Positions 12,729-31,281 are shown, numbered from the stretch's first letter. The stretch is 64,000 nucleotides of DNA from Symbiodinium natans (GCA_905221605.1 CAJNDS010002788.1:213761-277760), one strand, 5' to 3'. Notes: generated by a model from the sequence alone, not told the origin. A program made the numbers and translations.

Positions 12729-12960
12729 CAGACCCTTGGGCCCCCTCATGCCCAGCAGAAGAAGAAGAAGAAGAAGAGCGATAGGGAGAGCTCTCGCTCA
12801 AGTCGCTATCCTCCTACCAGGGGGGCCCTAAATTGCACAGAAGAAGAAGAAGCAGAAGAAGAAGAAGGAGCCCTCAGGCCCCGCAGCAGGAGAAGAATAA
12901 GAAGAAGAAGGTGGAGGAGCAGGAGGAGGAGGAGGAGAAGAAGAAGAAGACGAGAAGACC
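12692..12960 (+). repeat. Purine-rich (GA)n and (GAA)n tracts
   Basis: A (GA)n run (about 12692-12724) is followed by GAA/GAG/AGG repeats (12757-12776 and 12838-12960). These produce Lys/Glu- and Arg-rich frames, including a long plus-strand frame over 12240-13064 that I do not accept as a gene without other support. Confidence 0.85.
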
Positions 12961-13699
12961 GACCCATGAGAACGACTAACGGACCTGGCGGGTGCGCACG
13001 TGCGCGAGGTGAAGGCTCATGGCTTAGGGTGTTCGCCCCAACACGTCCAGCCCGAGCCGAGTAAGAAGAGCAACAAAGAGGAGGGAAAAGTGTAACGAGT
13101 TCCCTGTGTTCTGTTGCTCTTCCCAGGGCTTCACACGCCCGAGAGCTGCTCACGCGGGCTGCGGAAGGCGGGCCTTCGGGCAGACCAGGTGAGGTAGCGA
13201 GGTGGCTGCAGAAATCTGCAGAAATGTGGTGAAGTCCGTCGAAATTCTCATTCCAGGATTCATCAGGATCACTTCATCTGCTGGTAGCCGGCAGGAGGAT
13301 CCTGCTTTAGAACACAGGAGCCTGGCTGGGCACCAAAGATTTGCCAGGCACCCTGACAGCGGGAGACGCACTGCTTCAGGCCCCGACCTCACTCCATTCA
13401 GCTTGGGGCAGTTGGCACCCCATTGTGGTAGAGGGATGGTGGCTCCATGAATCCTCGTTCAGATCTTGAAGGGAAGAGAAGGACCATGGTGTCTATGGTG
13501 GAATGTCCTACAGACTCCTACGCCCTTCTGTGTCAGCCTTTTCTGCAAAGGCCCGTGCCTTGGGCTCCGCCACAGCCGCCACGAGGGAGAGGCGCGGGGC
13601 AACCGGGGAGGGAAAAGGGATGGCCACGGGGCGGCTTCGAGATGTTTCGAGGTGTTGCTTCGAGAGTTGCGCCTTCGGAAGGTTCATCGATTTTGCTCC

Positions 13700-13780
13700 C
13701 TAATTGCATGAGGTGTTGGCGGGATGGCCGCCGTAACCGCCGCGGCCGCCGTACTCGTAGCCGCCGTAGCCGCCGTAGAC
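13700..13780 (-). CDS. Candidate C-terminal exon of a Gly/Tyr-rich protein, minus strand
   Basis: On the minus strand a TTTAG|G acceptor is followed by exactly 27 codons reading VYGGYGGYEYGGRGGYGGHP, then ANTSCN, and a TAG stop. GYGG-rich tails are typical of glycine-rich RNA-binding proteins, which are numerous in dinoflagellates (family knowledge). No RRM was found upstream on the minus strand in this pass. The plus strand of the same bases reads as Arg-rich low complexity. Orientation opposes the rest of the window. Confidence 0.35.
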   Translation of the reverse strand, partial: VYGGYGGYEYGGRGGYGGHPANTSCN

Positions 13781-13954
13781 CTAAATCACGGCGGCCAAGG
13801 TTGCGTGAGTGGCGAGGTGCCGAGTTCCGGCCGCAGGTGCAGCGCTCAGGTGGATGCAGCAAGGTGAGGTTGATCCGGGTTTTTGCTTGCTGTTTTGCTG
13901 GGGCTGGGGCTGTTGGGAGAGGAGGCAGAGGGCTCAAAAGTCCTCAAAAGGCTC

Positions 13955-13975
13955 GGGGGGGGGGGGGGGGGGGGG
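13955..13975 (+). repeat. Poly-G homopolymer
   Basis: A run of about 21 G. Similar long G or C runs recur near 17135, 23450, 27548-27735, 29766, 39543, 46538, 47376 and 55172. Confidence 0.95.
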
Positions 13976-15200
13976 ATGGGGGAATTTGGGGGGATTTGAT
14001 TTTCAATCCTCTCCGAGGCGGTGCCCGCCGCCGCGCGGCGCCTGATCCACGGCAGCCTGCAGAGCCAGATCCCCTTGGCTCACCTTGTGGAGGACGGGTT
14101 CTATGTGATTTTTACGCCCTTTTCAAGGGTTCGATTATAGCCCTTGACAAAGACTTTTAAGGAGATTTTTGGGAGGGAGATCATCTCTTGAAAAACGGAG
14201 AATGGTGACGTTCCATGATGTTATGCCATGCCCGTGAGCAGAGGTGAACACAGCCCCCCCAAAACTCGAAGGAATTCCGAACACAGCCCCCGTGCTTCTG
14301 GTGGCTCCATGTGGCGACAGGAGAAGAATTCATCGCGGCCCACTGCTCGCAGCTCGCAGTGAGACAGGGCCTAGAGGGCATAGAGGATTGCAATGGATTC
14401 TCAGAGGTCCCCACAGCTGAGAGATGAGTCCTGCGCAGCATCAACATACCCTTAAGCTGCAATCTCAGAATCCTTTGCACTCCTTGCGAGCTGGACCTGC
14501 AAAAAGAAGGGGAGAAGCCAACTGCAACCGTTCACAGTGTGTGGGCGTGGTGATGTCGCAAGGTCCTTTGTTTGGCTGGGTTTCTGAATATCATTCGGAA
14601 ACAGGGCTTTGTTTCGGCTGCCTGTGGCAGCTTCCCATGCCATGTGTCTAACCCGGAAAGAGAGAGCGCGCAGCCGCTGTGCCACTGAAGAATTTTGTGG
14701 AGGTTGCCGCCGCCCGGCATGGGCGAAACTCCCAGAAGGAGGCCTTGGGTAGTTGGGGGTGCGGGCGACTGGGCATGGGCTGCCAAGCTCCGAGAGTAGA
14801 AGTGCCCTGGTGGGGCGCCTGTACCCCTCGCGCGCCACAATCCGTCAGGTCTTGGCGAAGATGGAACGCGACATTGCTACTTGTCTGCGCATTTTTCCTC
14901 TTCAGAGCATGTCGTCGAAGTGCCCGAAACCCGATTGAAATCTGGGTTCGCCGACGCCTCAAAAGCAGGCAAAAGCAGGAAGCTAAGCACATTAATATAA
15001 GCAGCTTTTGATATCACTCCGAGGCCACCTCCAGCAAGGCGCTGGAGTCGCTGCAGGCGCTGAGACTCTGAGAAGCTCGAAGCTACACACTCACTGCATC
15101 AGTCAGCTTGGCGAGTACGAGAAGTTTTTTTAGACAAAATTCAGATGCCCGAGAGTCTTTGTAGCGTTTTTCTTTTCACAGTCCCGCGATGTCTCCGCAC
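13976..15200. other. No gene recognised
   Basis: Scattered short frames on both strands, but no run of exons with consistent splice edges. Probably intergenic, or the 5' part of the coiled-coil gene that follows. Confidence 0.35.
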
Positions 15201-15202
15201 AG

Positions 15203-17071
15203 GCGGAGCGGTCTGCATTGCAGGCGGCTTTGGCGAAGGCGCGTGTTGCGCAGAAAATGCGGCAGGCAACACTTGAAGGGGGGCCGCCTCTTGACATGGC
15301 CTTGGAGTTGCTAAGCTGCTAAGTGCGGAGCTCCTCGAAGCGCTTGTGAATGCCTTTGAGGCATACTGGATTGCATTGCATGGGCTCTGAGCTCTACCGC
15401 AGGCTGAGCAGGAGAAGCAGAAGTTCCTTGCAGATGAGGCCGGTTTTTGAGCCTCTTGAGCTGGGGAGCTGGACAGCCTGACTGGGCCACTGTGTGTGGG
15501 GATGAAAGAGTTCGGCATCGTCGGGTTTGTGGTTGTTCAAAGCGAGCTATCAAAAACAGCACAACACGGAACGAAGAGCGCTTCGTAAATTAGGGCCCAA
15601 GCGATGGCCTTGGAATGGAAGTGGCCTTGGCGACTTGCAAGCTTCTGGGTAGGATCCGAGACACCGTATTTCAGCAGGCAGAGCCCTCAACAAACCAAAT
15701 CTCCCTTGAGAGGGGGTCATGGCCGACCTGAAGAGCATGGTCACCCGGGCCGAGTCCAAAGCCAAGGCGGCGAAGGCCAGCAACCCTGTAGAGTTTCGCG
15801 GAGGGTACTGTAAATTACTGTACCACTACACCGACTCTACCCCTCAGGCAGCCGCAAGTCTTAGGGTACTTTTGTGACTTCTGAGAGGCAGAGAAGAGGA
15901 GCTTGGAGAAGAAGCTTCTGGAGCTCGAGGAGCAGGAGCGGGTTCTTGGGACGGCTTTGGGAGGGACTTCCAGAGGGCTTTGGAGGAGAGCCTCTTTTTC
16001 CCCCCCCCCCTTTTTCCCCCTGTTCAGGCAGGCTGCCGCGTGAATGAGCTCAAGACCATGCTTGAAGCAGAGCAGGCGGTTGTGGGCTCTGGATGTTTTT
16101 TGTGAGCTGCGCAATGGCGCAAATTGCGCAAATTTTTGCACAGACGCTTTGAAGCTCTTCGAGGCACACAAGAGGCAGGTGCAGCAGGAGCTGGAAGAGG
16201 AACGGGCCACGGCAGGGAGACCGAGCTCTGCAGCTGATGGGGCCTGGTGACATTTTCAAGGAGGGAACTGGGACCGCGCTCCACCTGTCTTTGCCGTAGT
16301 TTCGATGCCCTTAATTCAACGCTAACGCGACTTTCCTCGGCCTGGGCCAGCGGCAAGAACGCCAAGCCCGAGATCGCAGGTGTGAATTGTAACACGAAGG
16401 CTCATGTATAGACCAGGCACCCCAAATGTGAAGTGGCAAAGCAAGACAAGCAAGCCGGCCCGTAGGCAAACATTGGCACCATCCTGTCGGGGGGGACCTG
16501 CTTTATGCCACCCAGACACCCTGCAGACACCTACTGTACGGCCCGAGGCCTCGGCAGACGTTTAAGATGATTCTGGTATGCCTTGTTATCTTTTTGAGTC
16601 GCTCGGTTTCCTAGGCAACCTCGGTGGTAGAGGAGCTTCAGGAGGCCTCCGCACCATCCACCAGAGAGTTACAGAGCTTTCGGAACCCATGGTGAGCAGA
16701 GATTGCGGCCCCGACGAGAAAGCACGGGCAAGCATGGAACCGTGCTTAGAACAGAGAGAGGGAGGGAGAGGGAGGGAGAAGGAAAGAGAGAGAGAGAGAG
16801 AAGTATCGCGGCGACTGACCCTCTCAGAAGACATGTAGGAGTGATCAGTTGCACCATGTTGTGGCAGGCCCTGGAGCTGGAGCAGGCATATGACCGGAGA
16901 TTACGAGACGATGGGGTGCAGAGTTGAAGCTGAGGGTGGACACAGCATTCAGATGCACTAAGAATGGTCTCAGAATGGGTCAAATCCTGAGAGGTTGACT
17001 GGGATTGGATATGGGGCAGAGGGTGAACGCAGCGACGCAGGTGGCCAAAGCCGAGTCCGAGCAGCGCGGGG
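15203..17071 (+). CDS. Coiled-coil protein gene, upstream exon block
   Basis: A series of short exons, each bounded by AG|G, encodes charged heptad-like helices: 15203-15238 (AERSALQAALAK), 15403-15438 (AEQEKQKFLADE), about 15719-15775 (MADLKSMVTRAESKAKAAK), 15888 to about 15941 (AEKRSLEKKLLELEEQ), about 16033-16075 (CRVNELKTMLEAEQ), 16179 onward (VQQELEEERATA), about 16624-16644 (VVEELQE), 16868 onward (ALELEQAYDRRLRDD) and 17041-17071 (VAKAESEQRG). The ATG near 15719 is one possible start. No globular domain was seen, so the function is unknown; long coiled coils are often cytoskeletal or scaffold proteins. The last exon ends in phase 1 and joins in frame to an exon at 18973, skipping a complete aminotransferase gene. 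Confidence 0.6.
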
Positions 17072-17134
17072 GCCTTTCTTGACTCTTTTTCTTCGAAGCA
17101 GTCCTACGGTCTTACAGCCGCACTACACAGCCCG

Positions 17135-17162
17135 CCCCCCCACCCCCCCCTCCCCCCCCCCC
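17135..17162 (+). repeat. Poly-C tract
   Basis: A C-homopolymer with an A and a T interruption, inside the intron that carries the aminotransferase gene and about 70 bp upstream of its earliest possible start. Confidence 0.9.
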
Positions 17163-17205
17163 GGTTGAGCTGACGGTTCGACGTGGGAGCCGATGCCTTG
17201 CGCAC

Positions 17206-18781
17206 TTGCGCATGTTCGACAGACTTGGTCCGGCTGCCACTTCGTTGCGGCTCAAACAAAGCTTTGCTCCGCTTTTATTTGCTCTTGCTGTTGGGCGCTT
17301 GTGGCGCTCCAAAGGCGAGTTCATGCAGGCTTGTCTCGGGCGCAATTGCCTGAGAGCAGCGAGTGTCTTTGTGCGACAGAGAGCTGGGATGGCGTGGAGG
17401 GCTTGGAAGGATCCAGATTGGATGCACATGAATGCAGCTGGCGCCTCACCCATGCCGGACGAGGTGCACCAGGCACTCTTCTATCATCGCCTGAGCGCCA
17501 CAAGTGTATGCATGAACCATGCAACCTTTCGGAGAGAGAAGAATGCCGTGTCTTTCTTGTCATGTGCATGGTGGGAGTGTGCGTAGAGTAAATGAAGAAT
17601 CAAGAATGTGGGCGCAGGCCCTCCTGGACCATTTCGAGCTCGAGCGCCACATTGGGGGATACGCAGCGGAAGCGCAGGCCGATGCGAGGGAAGGCGCTCG
17701 AAAGGCAGCGGCCAAGTTGTTGGGGTGCGATCCTGAGGAGATTGCCCTAACAGAGTCTGCGCAAAGCGCATGGGCAAAAGCCTTTTACAGCTTTAGCTTC
17801 CGAGAGGGCGATCGGATCTTTTGCTGGGCGAGCGAATATGCAGGAAATGCCGTTGCTTTTCTGCAGGCCGCAAAGCGACATGCCAAGCTTGAAGTGTTGC
17901 CCATGCGCCCAGATGGCATTGTCGATTTAGACGCACTTGAAGCTGCTCTGAAGTCTTTGCCTGAAACGGCACGGGCAGTGGTGGCCTTGACACACATTCA
18001 AACGAATTCCTCTGTGGTGCAGCCTGCCGCTGCGGTCGGGAAACTCGCGCGCGAGCATGGCGCCGTCTTTATTCTGGATGCCTGCCAATCCATCGGGCAG
18101 ATCCCCGTGGACGTGCGCTCGCTGCTCTGCGACTTTGCCTGCGCCACGGGCCGCAAGTGGCTCCGGGGCCCTCGCGGCACTGGGTTTTTGTATGCCCGGG
18201 CCTCGGCACTGAACCACGCGAGCGGACTGGTGGGCGAGCCGCCGATGATCGACCATGTCTCGGCTCGATGGACACAGAGCCACGTCTACAAGCTGGCCCC
18301 AGACGCCCGCCGCTACGAGATGTGGGAGACTTCGCCAGCGCTCCACATGGGCTTGAAGAAGGCCTTGGAGCTTTGTGAGCACGTGGGCCCGCAGCACATC
18401 CAACGAAAGTCTACTGGGCTGGCCGCTGCGCTGCGCCAGAAGCTCGCTTCAATCAAGGGCGTCCGCTGCTGTGACGCTCCAGCGAGCTTGGAGGAAGCTC
18501 AGGTGGAGGGCGTGTCGCGGTGCGCCATTGTGACTTTCGAGGCGTTCTCAGACCTTGGCATCACCTCGGAGGCCATCAAGGGAGCACTTGCCAAGCAGAG
18601 AATCGCGGTGTCCGTGTCGCCGCCATTTCACACCTTCAACGACGAGGACTGGCGCCAGCCTTCCGTCGTGCGAGTAAGTCCATCCTACTACAACGACGAG
18701 TCGGAAGTGGATGTCCTGGCTCAGAAGATCAAGGGAATCATCGAAACCCTCTCTGAAAATTCTGGAATGCGTGCTCCGTAG
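17206..18781 (+). CDS. Class V aminotransferase (PLP-dependent), two exons
   Basis: Exon 1 ends at 17472 and exon 2 runs 17618-18781 (TAG stop). The 145 bp intron is GC-AG with CAG|GC at both ends and phase 0. The start is ATG 17206 (long, Arg-rich, possibly an organelle-targeting leader) or ATG 17389 (gives about 415 residues, usual for the family). Conserved features: MHMNAAGASPMPDEVHQ then ALLDHFELERHIGGY at the N-terminus; FILDACQSIGQ carrying the Asp that contacts the pyridine nitrogen of PLP; and the Schiff-base lysine in CATGRKWLRGPRGTGFLY. The fold group includes cysteine desulfurases, kynureninase, isopenicillin N epimerase-like and EgtE-like enzymes. The substrate cannot be assigned from sequence alone. 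The gene appears intact and lies wholly inside an intron of the coiled-coil gene. Confidence 0.88.
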
Positions 18782-18972
18782 TGGTGGCTGCGGTGGCCAT
18801 CGGTGGCCACTCTGCCATAAAATCGCTGCTCCTTAATCCTCTCTTCAGTTCCTCTGCGGCCTCTAAGACCTGTGGGTGTTGCAAGTGCAGGGCTGCGCGA
18901 GAGACTTTCCCAAACATACTTCCCAAGCTCTGCCTTCACTCGACCCCGAATGCAACTCGCTGAAGTAAAGAG

Positions 18973-20721
18973 GCTGGGAGCAGATTGCCGCGGACCTGTC
19001 CCAACAGGCGCGCAGGGAGCACAGGTAACTCGGCACAAAGTCTCTTGATAATATAGACCGTGCAGACTCTCAATGTTTATTATAGAGACTCCCATTGCCA
19101 CTACTCTCTCATGACTCATGACTCTCTGCAGCAACCGCGTGTTCAGTGGCCAGGTGTCGCATCCGAGTGAGGCCAGGGAGGCCAGGTGGGGCCACAGCCG
19201 CCCGCAGCATCCGTAGCCAGAGTTGCGGGTGGGCTGTATCCCTGGGTGCTCTTAGTCTTGGTCTCCGGAAATCTCCATGCCCGACTTCCAAGTCTTTAGG
19301 GGTGCAGAGGCTGCCATGGCGCTCCATGGAGCTGTGGATCATTTTTAAATTGCAGCCGGTGGGGGCATGCAAGCAACAATATGCAACAATACACCCTACA
19401 CCGACTAATGTGATGCAATGTGCAAGAAGATCAGTACAGCACAGCGCAGAGACATGGGCAAGCCGGGAAACCGCTCTCAGAGCCCAGACGCAAATCCGTG
19501 CAAAGCCCGAAAGCAACATCCATATCCCTCACTGGTTTGCTGGCTTCGGCAGGCGGACACGAAACTGGAGGACCTACGCTCTGCGCTGCAGTCGGTCCAG
19601 GACCGCGTAGGATCGCGTTGACACATGTGGGGCGCACGCGGCGATGACTCATAGGATTGATTCGGGCCGTCAATCCTTCGCTTGAGGCCTCGCGGGAGGC
19701 TTTGGAGAAGAAGCTGCGAATGGAGCAGAAGAAGGCCACTCGGGCACTTTACAATCGCTACTGGTGCTGCAGTGGGGCTTGCAGAACAGCCTTGAACAAT
19801 ATTGAACAGTGGATATGAGGCAAGCATTTGTGCCCAAACTCACGGCCGGGAACAAGAGTAGAAGTTCCAGAACCATATTCGTGGCAATTCGAGCCACTGC
19901 TACTATGGACTCCCCCAATTGTTGCACACAACAGCCGCACCACACCTGCAGCGAGACTTTTGCTACAGGGTGCAAGGGGTGAGATGCTGAGAAGGCATGA
20001 AAAGACGGGCTTCGCACAGATGCGAGGCGGAAACGCAGATCCAGCAACTTCACGATGACCTGGAGCACGAGAAGGCGCCATCTGCCGGACGTCTGCGTCG
20101 CGTGTGCTCTGTCCTTTTTTGTTTTTCAGCTTCTCTCTCTCTCTCTCTCTGAGTCAAGGCTGCCCGGGTAGAGGTGGAGAGGCTGGTGCGCACCAGTGAG
20201 GAGGCCCGGAAGTCGTTTTTCCAGCAGTCCCCACTCGACACGAGAAATGCCGAGAAGAAGAGCACGGTATAAGTATGAGAGCATATGAGCGAAACGTAAA
20301 ATGGGAGGATCAAATATTTCCCCCCCCCCCTCCCCCATTTTGAGGGTTTTTGAGCAGTGCTATATAATGCAATTATGTATGTATGTTGGCAGGCCGCTCC
20401 AGCAGGAGGGTCGACCCCCTTACCCCCCTCCCCCCCCCCCAAATATTTATGCGCATGGCTCTTCTGCTTCGCATAAGTGGCCAGCAAGCACAGTAGATCG
20501 CAGTACAGCTCTGCTCAAGGCACGGGTATCCTCTAGAGTCTAGAGTCTAGAGTTCCCAGCATCTCCCGGTGTTAGGGGTATCCTTACTTGGCAGCTGCAA
20601 GGGCGCAGTGGGGGCACAACAAGTTGAGCCGAGTTTTGCAGCTATGCAGATCTATGCAGGGCATTGATGAGTGCAGGCCGCCGAAGCTAGCACACAGGAG
20701 ATCACAGCTTTGGCCGAGAAG
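18973..20721 (+). CDS. Coiled-coil protein gene, block 2
   Basis: Mini-exons with AG|G edges continue: 18973-19024 (WEQIAADLSQQARREHR), 19553 to about 19609 (ADTKLEDLRSALQSVQDRV), 19684 to about 19740 (EASREALEKKLRMEQKK), 20027-20074 (AETQIQQLHDDLEHEK), 20159 to about 20212 (AARVEVERLVRTSEEARK), 20677-20721 (AAEASTQEITALAEK). Most exons are 42-57 nt in phase 0. The first starts with two bases that complete the codon left open at 17071. Introns are 50-650 bp and contain small CT and homopolymer tracts. Function unknown beyond a long helical rod. Confidence 0.6.
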
Positions 20722-20895
20722 GCGCTTGTCTGATGTGTGAGAAGTATAGCAAAGGTCGGCTTTTTTGCACCGTTGCCTCAAGTTGCTTCTGTGCTCCCGA
20801 AGGCGCGAGGCATGGAGGCAGAGCACCAAAAGGCCGCGCGGTATGCGGCCGCATCTGTAGGGACTCCCTCCTGTGGCTCCCGGATGCTGCGGGCA

Positions 20896-22437
20896 ATTTG
20901 CAGGTTGCGGCGAGCTTGCAGACGAAGGCTGAAACCTTAGCGCTTGAGAACAAGAGCCTCAAGGCTCGATGATGCGAGGGAGAGTCCGCAGCTGCACCTG
21001 CTCACATCACATCAGCTCACATGCTCTAATCATGCCCACGTCAGGCAGCGAGCACTCGCCTCGAGAAGCAGATCTCCACGCTCACCAAGCAGGCAGACAC
21101 AGCACCGTAGCATTGAGATTCACAAGCAGTTTGGATGTTCAACGTCAGGCTGACGAGCAGGCGCAGCACCTTACAACCTCCTCCCAGTCGGAGAAGGCGC
21201 TGCATGGTGACCTTCTGGTGACGGCAGCAGCTCATGCGATGGGGTGCCAGAGGCTGCCAAGACCAAGCTGGCAGAGCTCACCGACGCATTGAAGCAGGAA
21301 AAGGCCTCTCCCGGATATGGCGACTCATGTTGCTCCAGAAGAGCAGTTCTTGTTGCTTTCAGGTTGCACGGAGAGAAGCCGAAGAACGCATGAAGTCCAA
21401 CGGTGACCAGGTGTGCGCCCGCTGTTCAGTTTTCGTGCTTGCGGTGGTTACCTGTGGCTCTTTACAGGTGGAGAACTTGCAGACGAAGGCTGAAACCTTA
21501 GCACTTGAGAACAAGAGCCTCAAGGCTCGATGATGCGAGGGAGAGTCCGCAGCTGCACCTGCTCACATCACATCAGCTCACATGCTCTAATCATGCCCAC
21601 GTCAGGCAGCGAGCACTCGCCTCGAGAAGCAGATCTCCACGCTCACCAAGCAGGCAGACACAGCACCGTGGCATTGAGATTGACAAGCAGTTTGGATGTT
21701 CAATGTCAGGCTGACGAGCAGGCGCAGCACCTCACAACCTCCTCCCAGTCGGAGAAGGCGCTGCATGGTGACCTTCTGGTGACGGCAGCAGCTCATGCGA
21801 TGGGGTGCCAGAGGCTGCCAAGACCAAGCTGGCAGAGCTCACCGACGCATTGAAGCAGGAAAAGGCCTCTCCCGGATATGGCGACTCATGTTGCTCCAGA
21901 AGAGCAGTTCTTGTTGCTTTCAGGTTGCACGGAGAGAAGCCGAAGAACGCATGAAGTCCAACAGTGACCAGGTGTGCGCCCGCTGTTCAGTTTTCGTGCT
22001 TGTGGTGGTTACCTGTGGCTCTTTACAGGTGGAGAACTTGCAGACGAAGGCTGAAACCTTAGCACTTGAGAACAAGAGCCTCAAGGCTCGATGATGCGAG
22101 GGAGAGTCCGCAGCTGCACCTGCTCACATCACATCAGCTCACATGCTCTAATCATGCCCACGTCAGGCAGCGAGCACTCGCCTCGAGAAGCAGATCTCCA
22201 CGCTCACCAAGCAGGCAGACACAGCACCGTAGCATTGAGATTGACAAGCAGTTTGGATGTTCAACGTCAGGCTGACGAGCAGGCGCAGCACCTCACAACC
22301 TCCTCCCAGTCGGAGAAGGCACTGCATGGTGACCTTCTGGTGACGGCAGCAGCTCATGCGATGGGGTGCCAGAGGCTGCCAAGACCAAGCTGGCAGAGCT
22401 CACCGACGCATTGAAGCAGGAAAAGGCCTCTCCCGGA
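20896..22437 (+). repeat. 561-bp tandem repeat carrying five coiled-coil exons per unit
   Basis: Units begin at about 20968, 21529 and 22090 and are nearly identical, including introns. The third breaks off near 22437. Each unit holds five exons: STRLEKQISTLTK, ADEQAQHLTTSSQSEK, EAAKTKLAELTDALKQEK, VARREAEERMKSNGDQ and VENLQTKAETLALENKSLK, together about 84 residues, which equals twelve heptads. A related copy of the last exon (VASLQTKAETLALENK) precedes unit 1 at about 20898-20960. Differences between units are a handful of substitutions, so the duplication is recent or homogenised. It lengthens the rod without changing frame. Confidence 0.85.
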
Positions 22438-22700
22438 TGTGGTGAGTCGTGTTAACTTTCTACTGTAGAGAGAATGTTCTGGTTGCCTCCCGTGGCCCGA
22501 CGTTCGCTCTACTGTGAGGCTGCACGGAAGCAGGCCGAAGAACGCCTGAAGTCCAACGGTGACAAGGTGTGCGCTCTCTGTTCAAAGTTTCGTGCTTGTG
22601 GTGGCTCCTGGATGCTCCTGGTCATGTCTGCAGGTGGTGGCAAGCTTGCAGATGAAGGCTGAATCCTTGGAGGAAGAGAACGAGAGCCTGAAGGCTTGAT
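22438..22700 (+). CDS. Diverged continuation of the coiled-coil cassette
   Basis: After the last good 561 bp unit, two exons resemble cassette exons 4 and 5 but with changes: AARKQAEERLKSNGDK (about 22517-22567) and VVASLQMKAESLEEENESLK (about 22633-22698). The intron between them also differs from the tandem units. The same diverged arrangement recurs at 23890-24170. Confidence 0.6.
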
Positions 22701-23600
22701 GATGGTAGCAGAGAGTCTTGGAGAGTGCCTTTGCAGCCGCCTGCGCATTCTCACGCGCCGTCCAAAAAAGCCCTTGTCTTGGTGTTACTTGGGCGCTGAA
22801 CCATAACTACGATGTCGAAGCGCGTGAAGACCCCACGAGCGTAAGGTCAGCGGAAGAACCCCAAGCACACACGCATGACCACGACATGCCGGATCTGAGC
22901 TGGCTTGCGCTTATGTACAATTGTCCAAATGACATTATAGTGCGCGACACGGATCAGTCATTTTTCTGCGCGATCTCCTTGAACCATCGCAGGCGAAATC
23001 CCAAGCCACAAAACGTGCGCTGAGATCCGGGCAAGCTCTATGCAAGCCGTGCGCAATCGCGTGCGTCCTTTTGAAGCCACTGGCCCATGTGTCTCCATCC
23101 TGGGTCGCTATAGAACGGCCAACAAGCTACTACAGTACCACTGCTGACTCTTGAAAGCTGCCTTTCTTATACCCCTTGGCTTAGGTCTACGCAAAAGCAA
23201 CGTTGTGCAACAAGGTCCACGCAAGCGCGCTCCCCCCCACCCCCCCCCAAAGCTCAATCCTTATTATGAGGGAGTGTTTGAGTTTGTGGCCCGTTGCCTT
23301 TTACAGAGATGCTATCGACTGGTACCAATGATACTCTAGCCTGGGGTAGCCTCCCAGCTGGTCGATGTGCTTTAAACAGCAATGCGTGTGTACAGCGTGC
23401 CCAAAATCCTAAACTTCAAGCCCAAACAAATATCATCAATTTCGCCCGCACCCCCCCCCCCCCCCCCCCCACCCCCCCCCCCCCCACCCCCCCCACTCTG
23501 TTGGACACGTCATAAACCCGACAAGATGGTGAGCCCTGGCCCCGAAATCAACCTGGAACCATAGGAACAGAAGCCTATAGAGAGCTACCAACTAAACGCC
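22701..23600. other. Spacer with poly-C tract, no gene
   Basis: About 900 bp separating two copies of the cassette region. It contains a poly-C tract at about 23450-23494 interrupted by single A residues, and a smaller C run near 23230. No coiled-coil exon was seen, so it behaves as intron sequence or an insertion. Confidence 0.5.
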
Positions 23601-30320
<6,720 letters not shown>

Positions 30321-30329
30321 GGAGTATAT

Positions 30330-31280
30330 AATGTCACAAGTCCCATTTATCCGACATGCGGCATGCCATTCTCAAAACTTCCCTTGAACCAACCACACCA
30401 GCCTCGGCTTTCTTAGAGTCCTTCCGCGGATTTGGTGTTTCTGCACATTGCTTCATTGCAGCCGCAAAGGCGACATAGGAAAGCTCTGACCTACCGCGGG
30501 TCCCGCCGAAGTGGACTCTTCTCCTACCCACATCCCTAGAAAAGACTCAATTTTTTGTAACGATTCTCTTTCATCCCGAAAGCCCCCCTAAAAATCTCAC
30601 CCGAAAGACTGATGAAAGACTCGGGGGGTTGAGGCCGATTCCTCTCCTCCGCCGCTGCGCGTGGCTTTACGAAGCCGTGGTGCGGCTGCCCGCAGCGCGC
30701 CTTCCAAGGGTTTTACGCGCGCTGAAGGCAAGGCTAAGGCCAGTGTGGGTTCGCACCGTTGGGGCTTGCGAGCTTAGCCAAGGCAGACTGGCTGCCGCCC
30801 GATGATGGCGCCGGAGGGGCGCCGGTAGGTGGGGTCTTGCGCCCGAGGTTGACATGAAACAATATGGATTTGCCTGGATTTTTGCATCTTTGCATAAGCT
30901 TCTCGGCACAGTTGCGGCTGTGTCCGCGGCCGAGGTCCTCCACCTCCCCAGATACTACGTAGTGGCCCCGAGCGAGGAGTGGGCTGTGGGCATAGTGTCG
31001 GCATGGCGCTGACCTTGCCAAGATGTTGTAAGGAACAGCTTCTGAGATAGTCGCCCTCAGTGGGTCTCTAAATGCAATGAGCGCAGTGTTGGGCCTCGTG
31101 TCGGGTGGGCGAGGAGGGAGAGCAAATCCTCCACGACTGTTTTGGCTACGTTGGCTTCCTGCTCGCCGAGGTGGGTGGCCCTCGCAAGTCTGCCTGTTTC
31201 TAAGGAAACATGAGATCTGCATCTAGGGAGGGACTTGTCTGAGAACATCGTTCGCGAACTTACTTGAAGCTATTTTCTAG
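30330..31280. other. Spacer before the branching enzyme
   Basis: A possible small exon (RAEGKAKA near 30718-30742) is the only coding-like signal. Frames on the minus strand are open but carry no recognisable domain. This may hold the 3' end of the coiled-coil gene and the promoter of the branching enzyme gene. No core promoter motif could be recognised. Confidence 0.35.
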
Positions 31281-31281
31281 C

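Noticed and set aside
12240-13064. 274-codon plus-strand frame ending in Arg-rich sequence
   Set aside because: The second half is encoded by GA and GAA repeats, and the first half has no recognisable domain or splice support.
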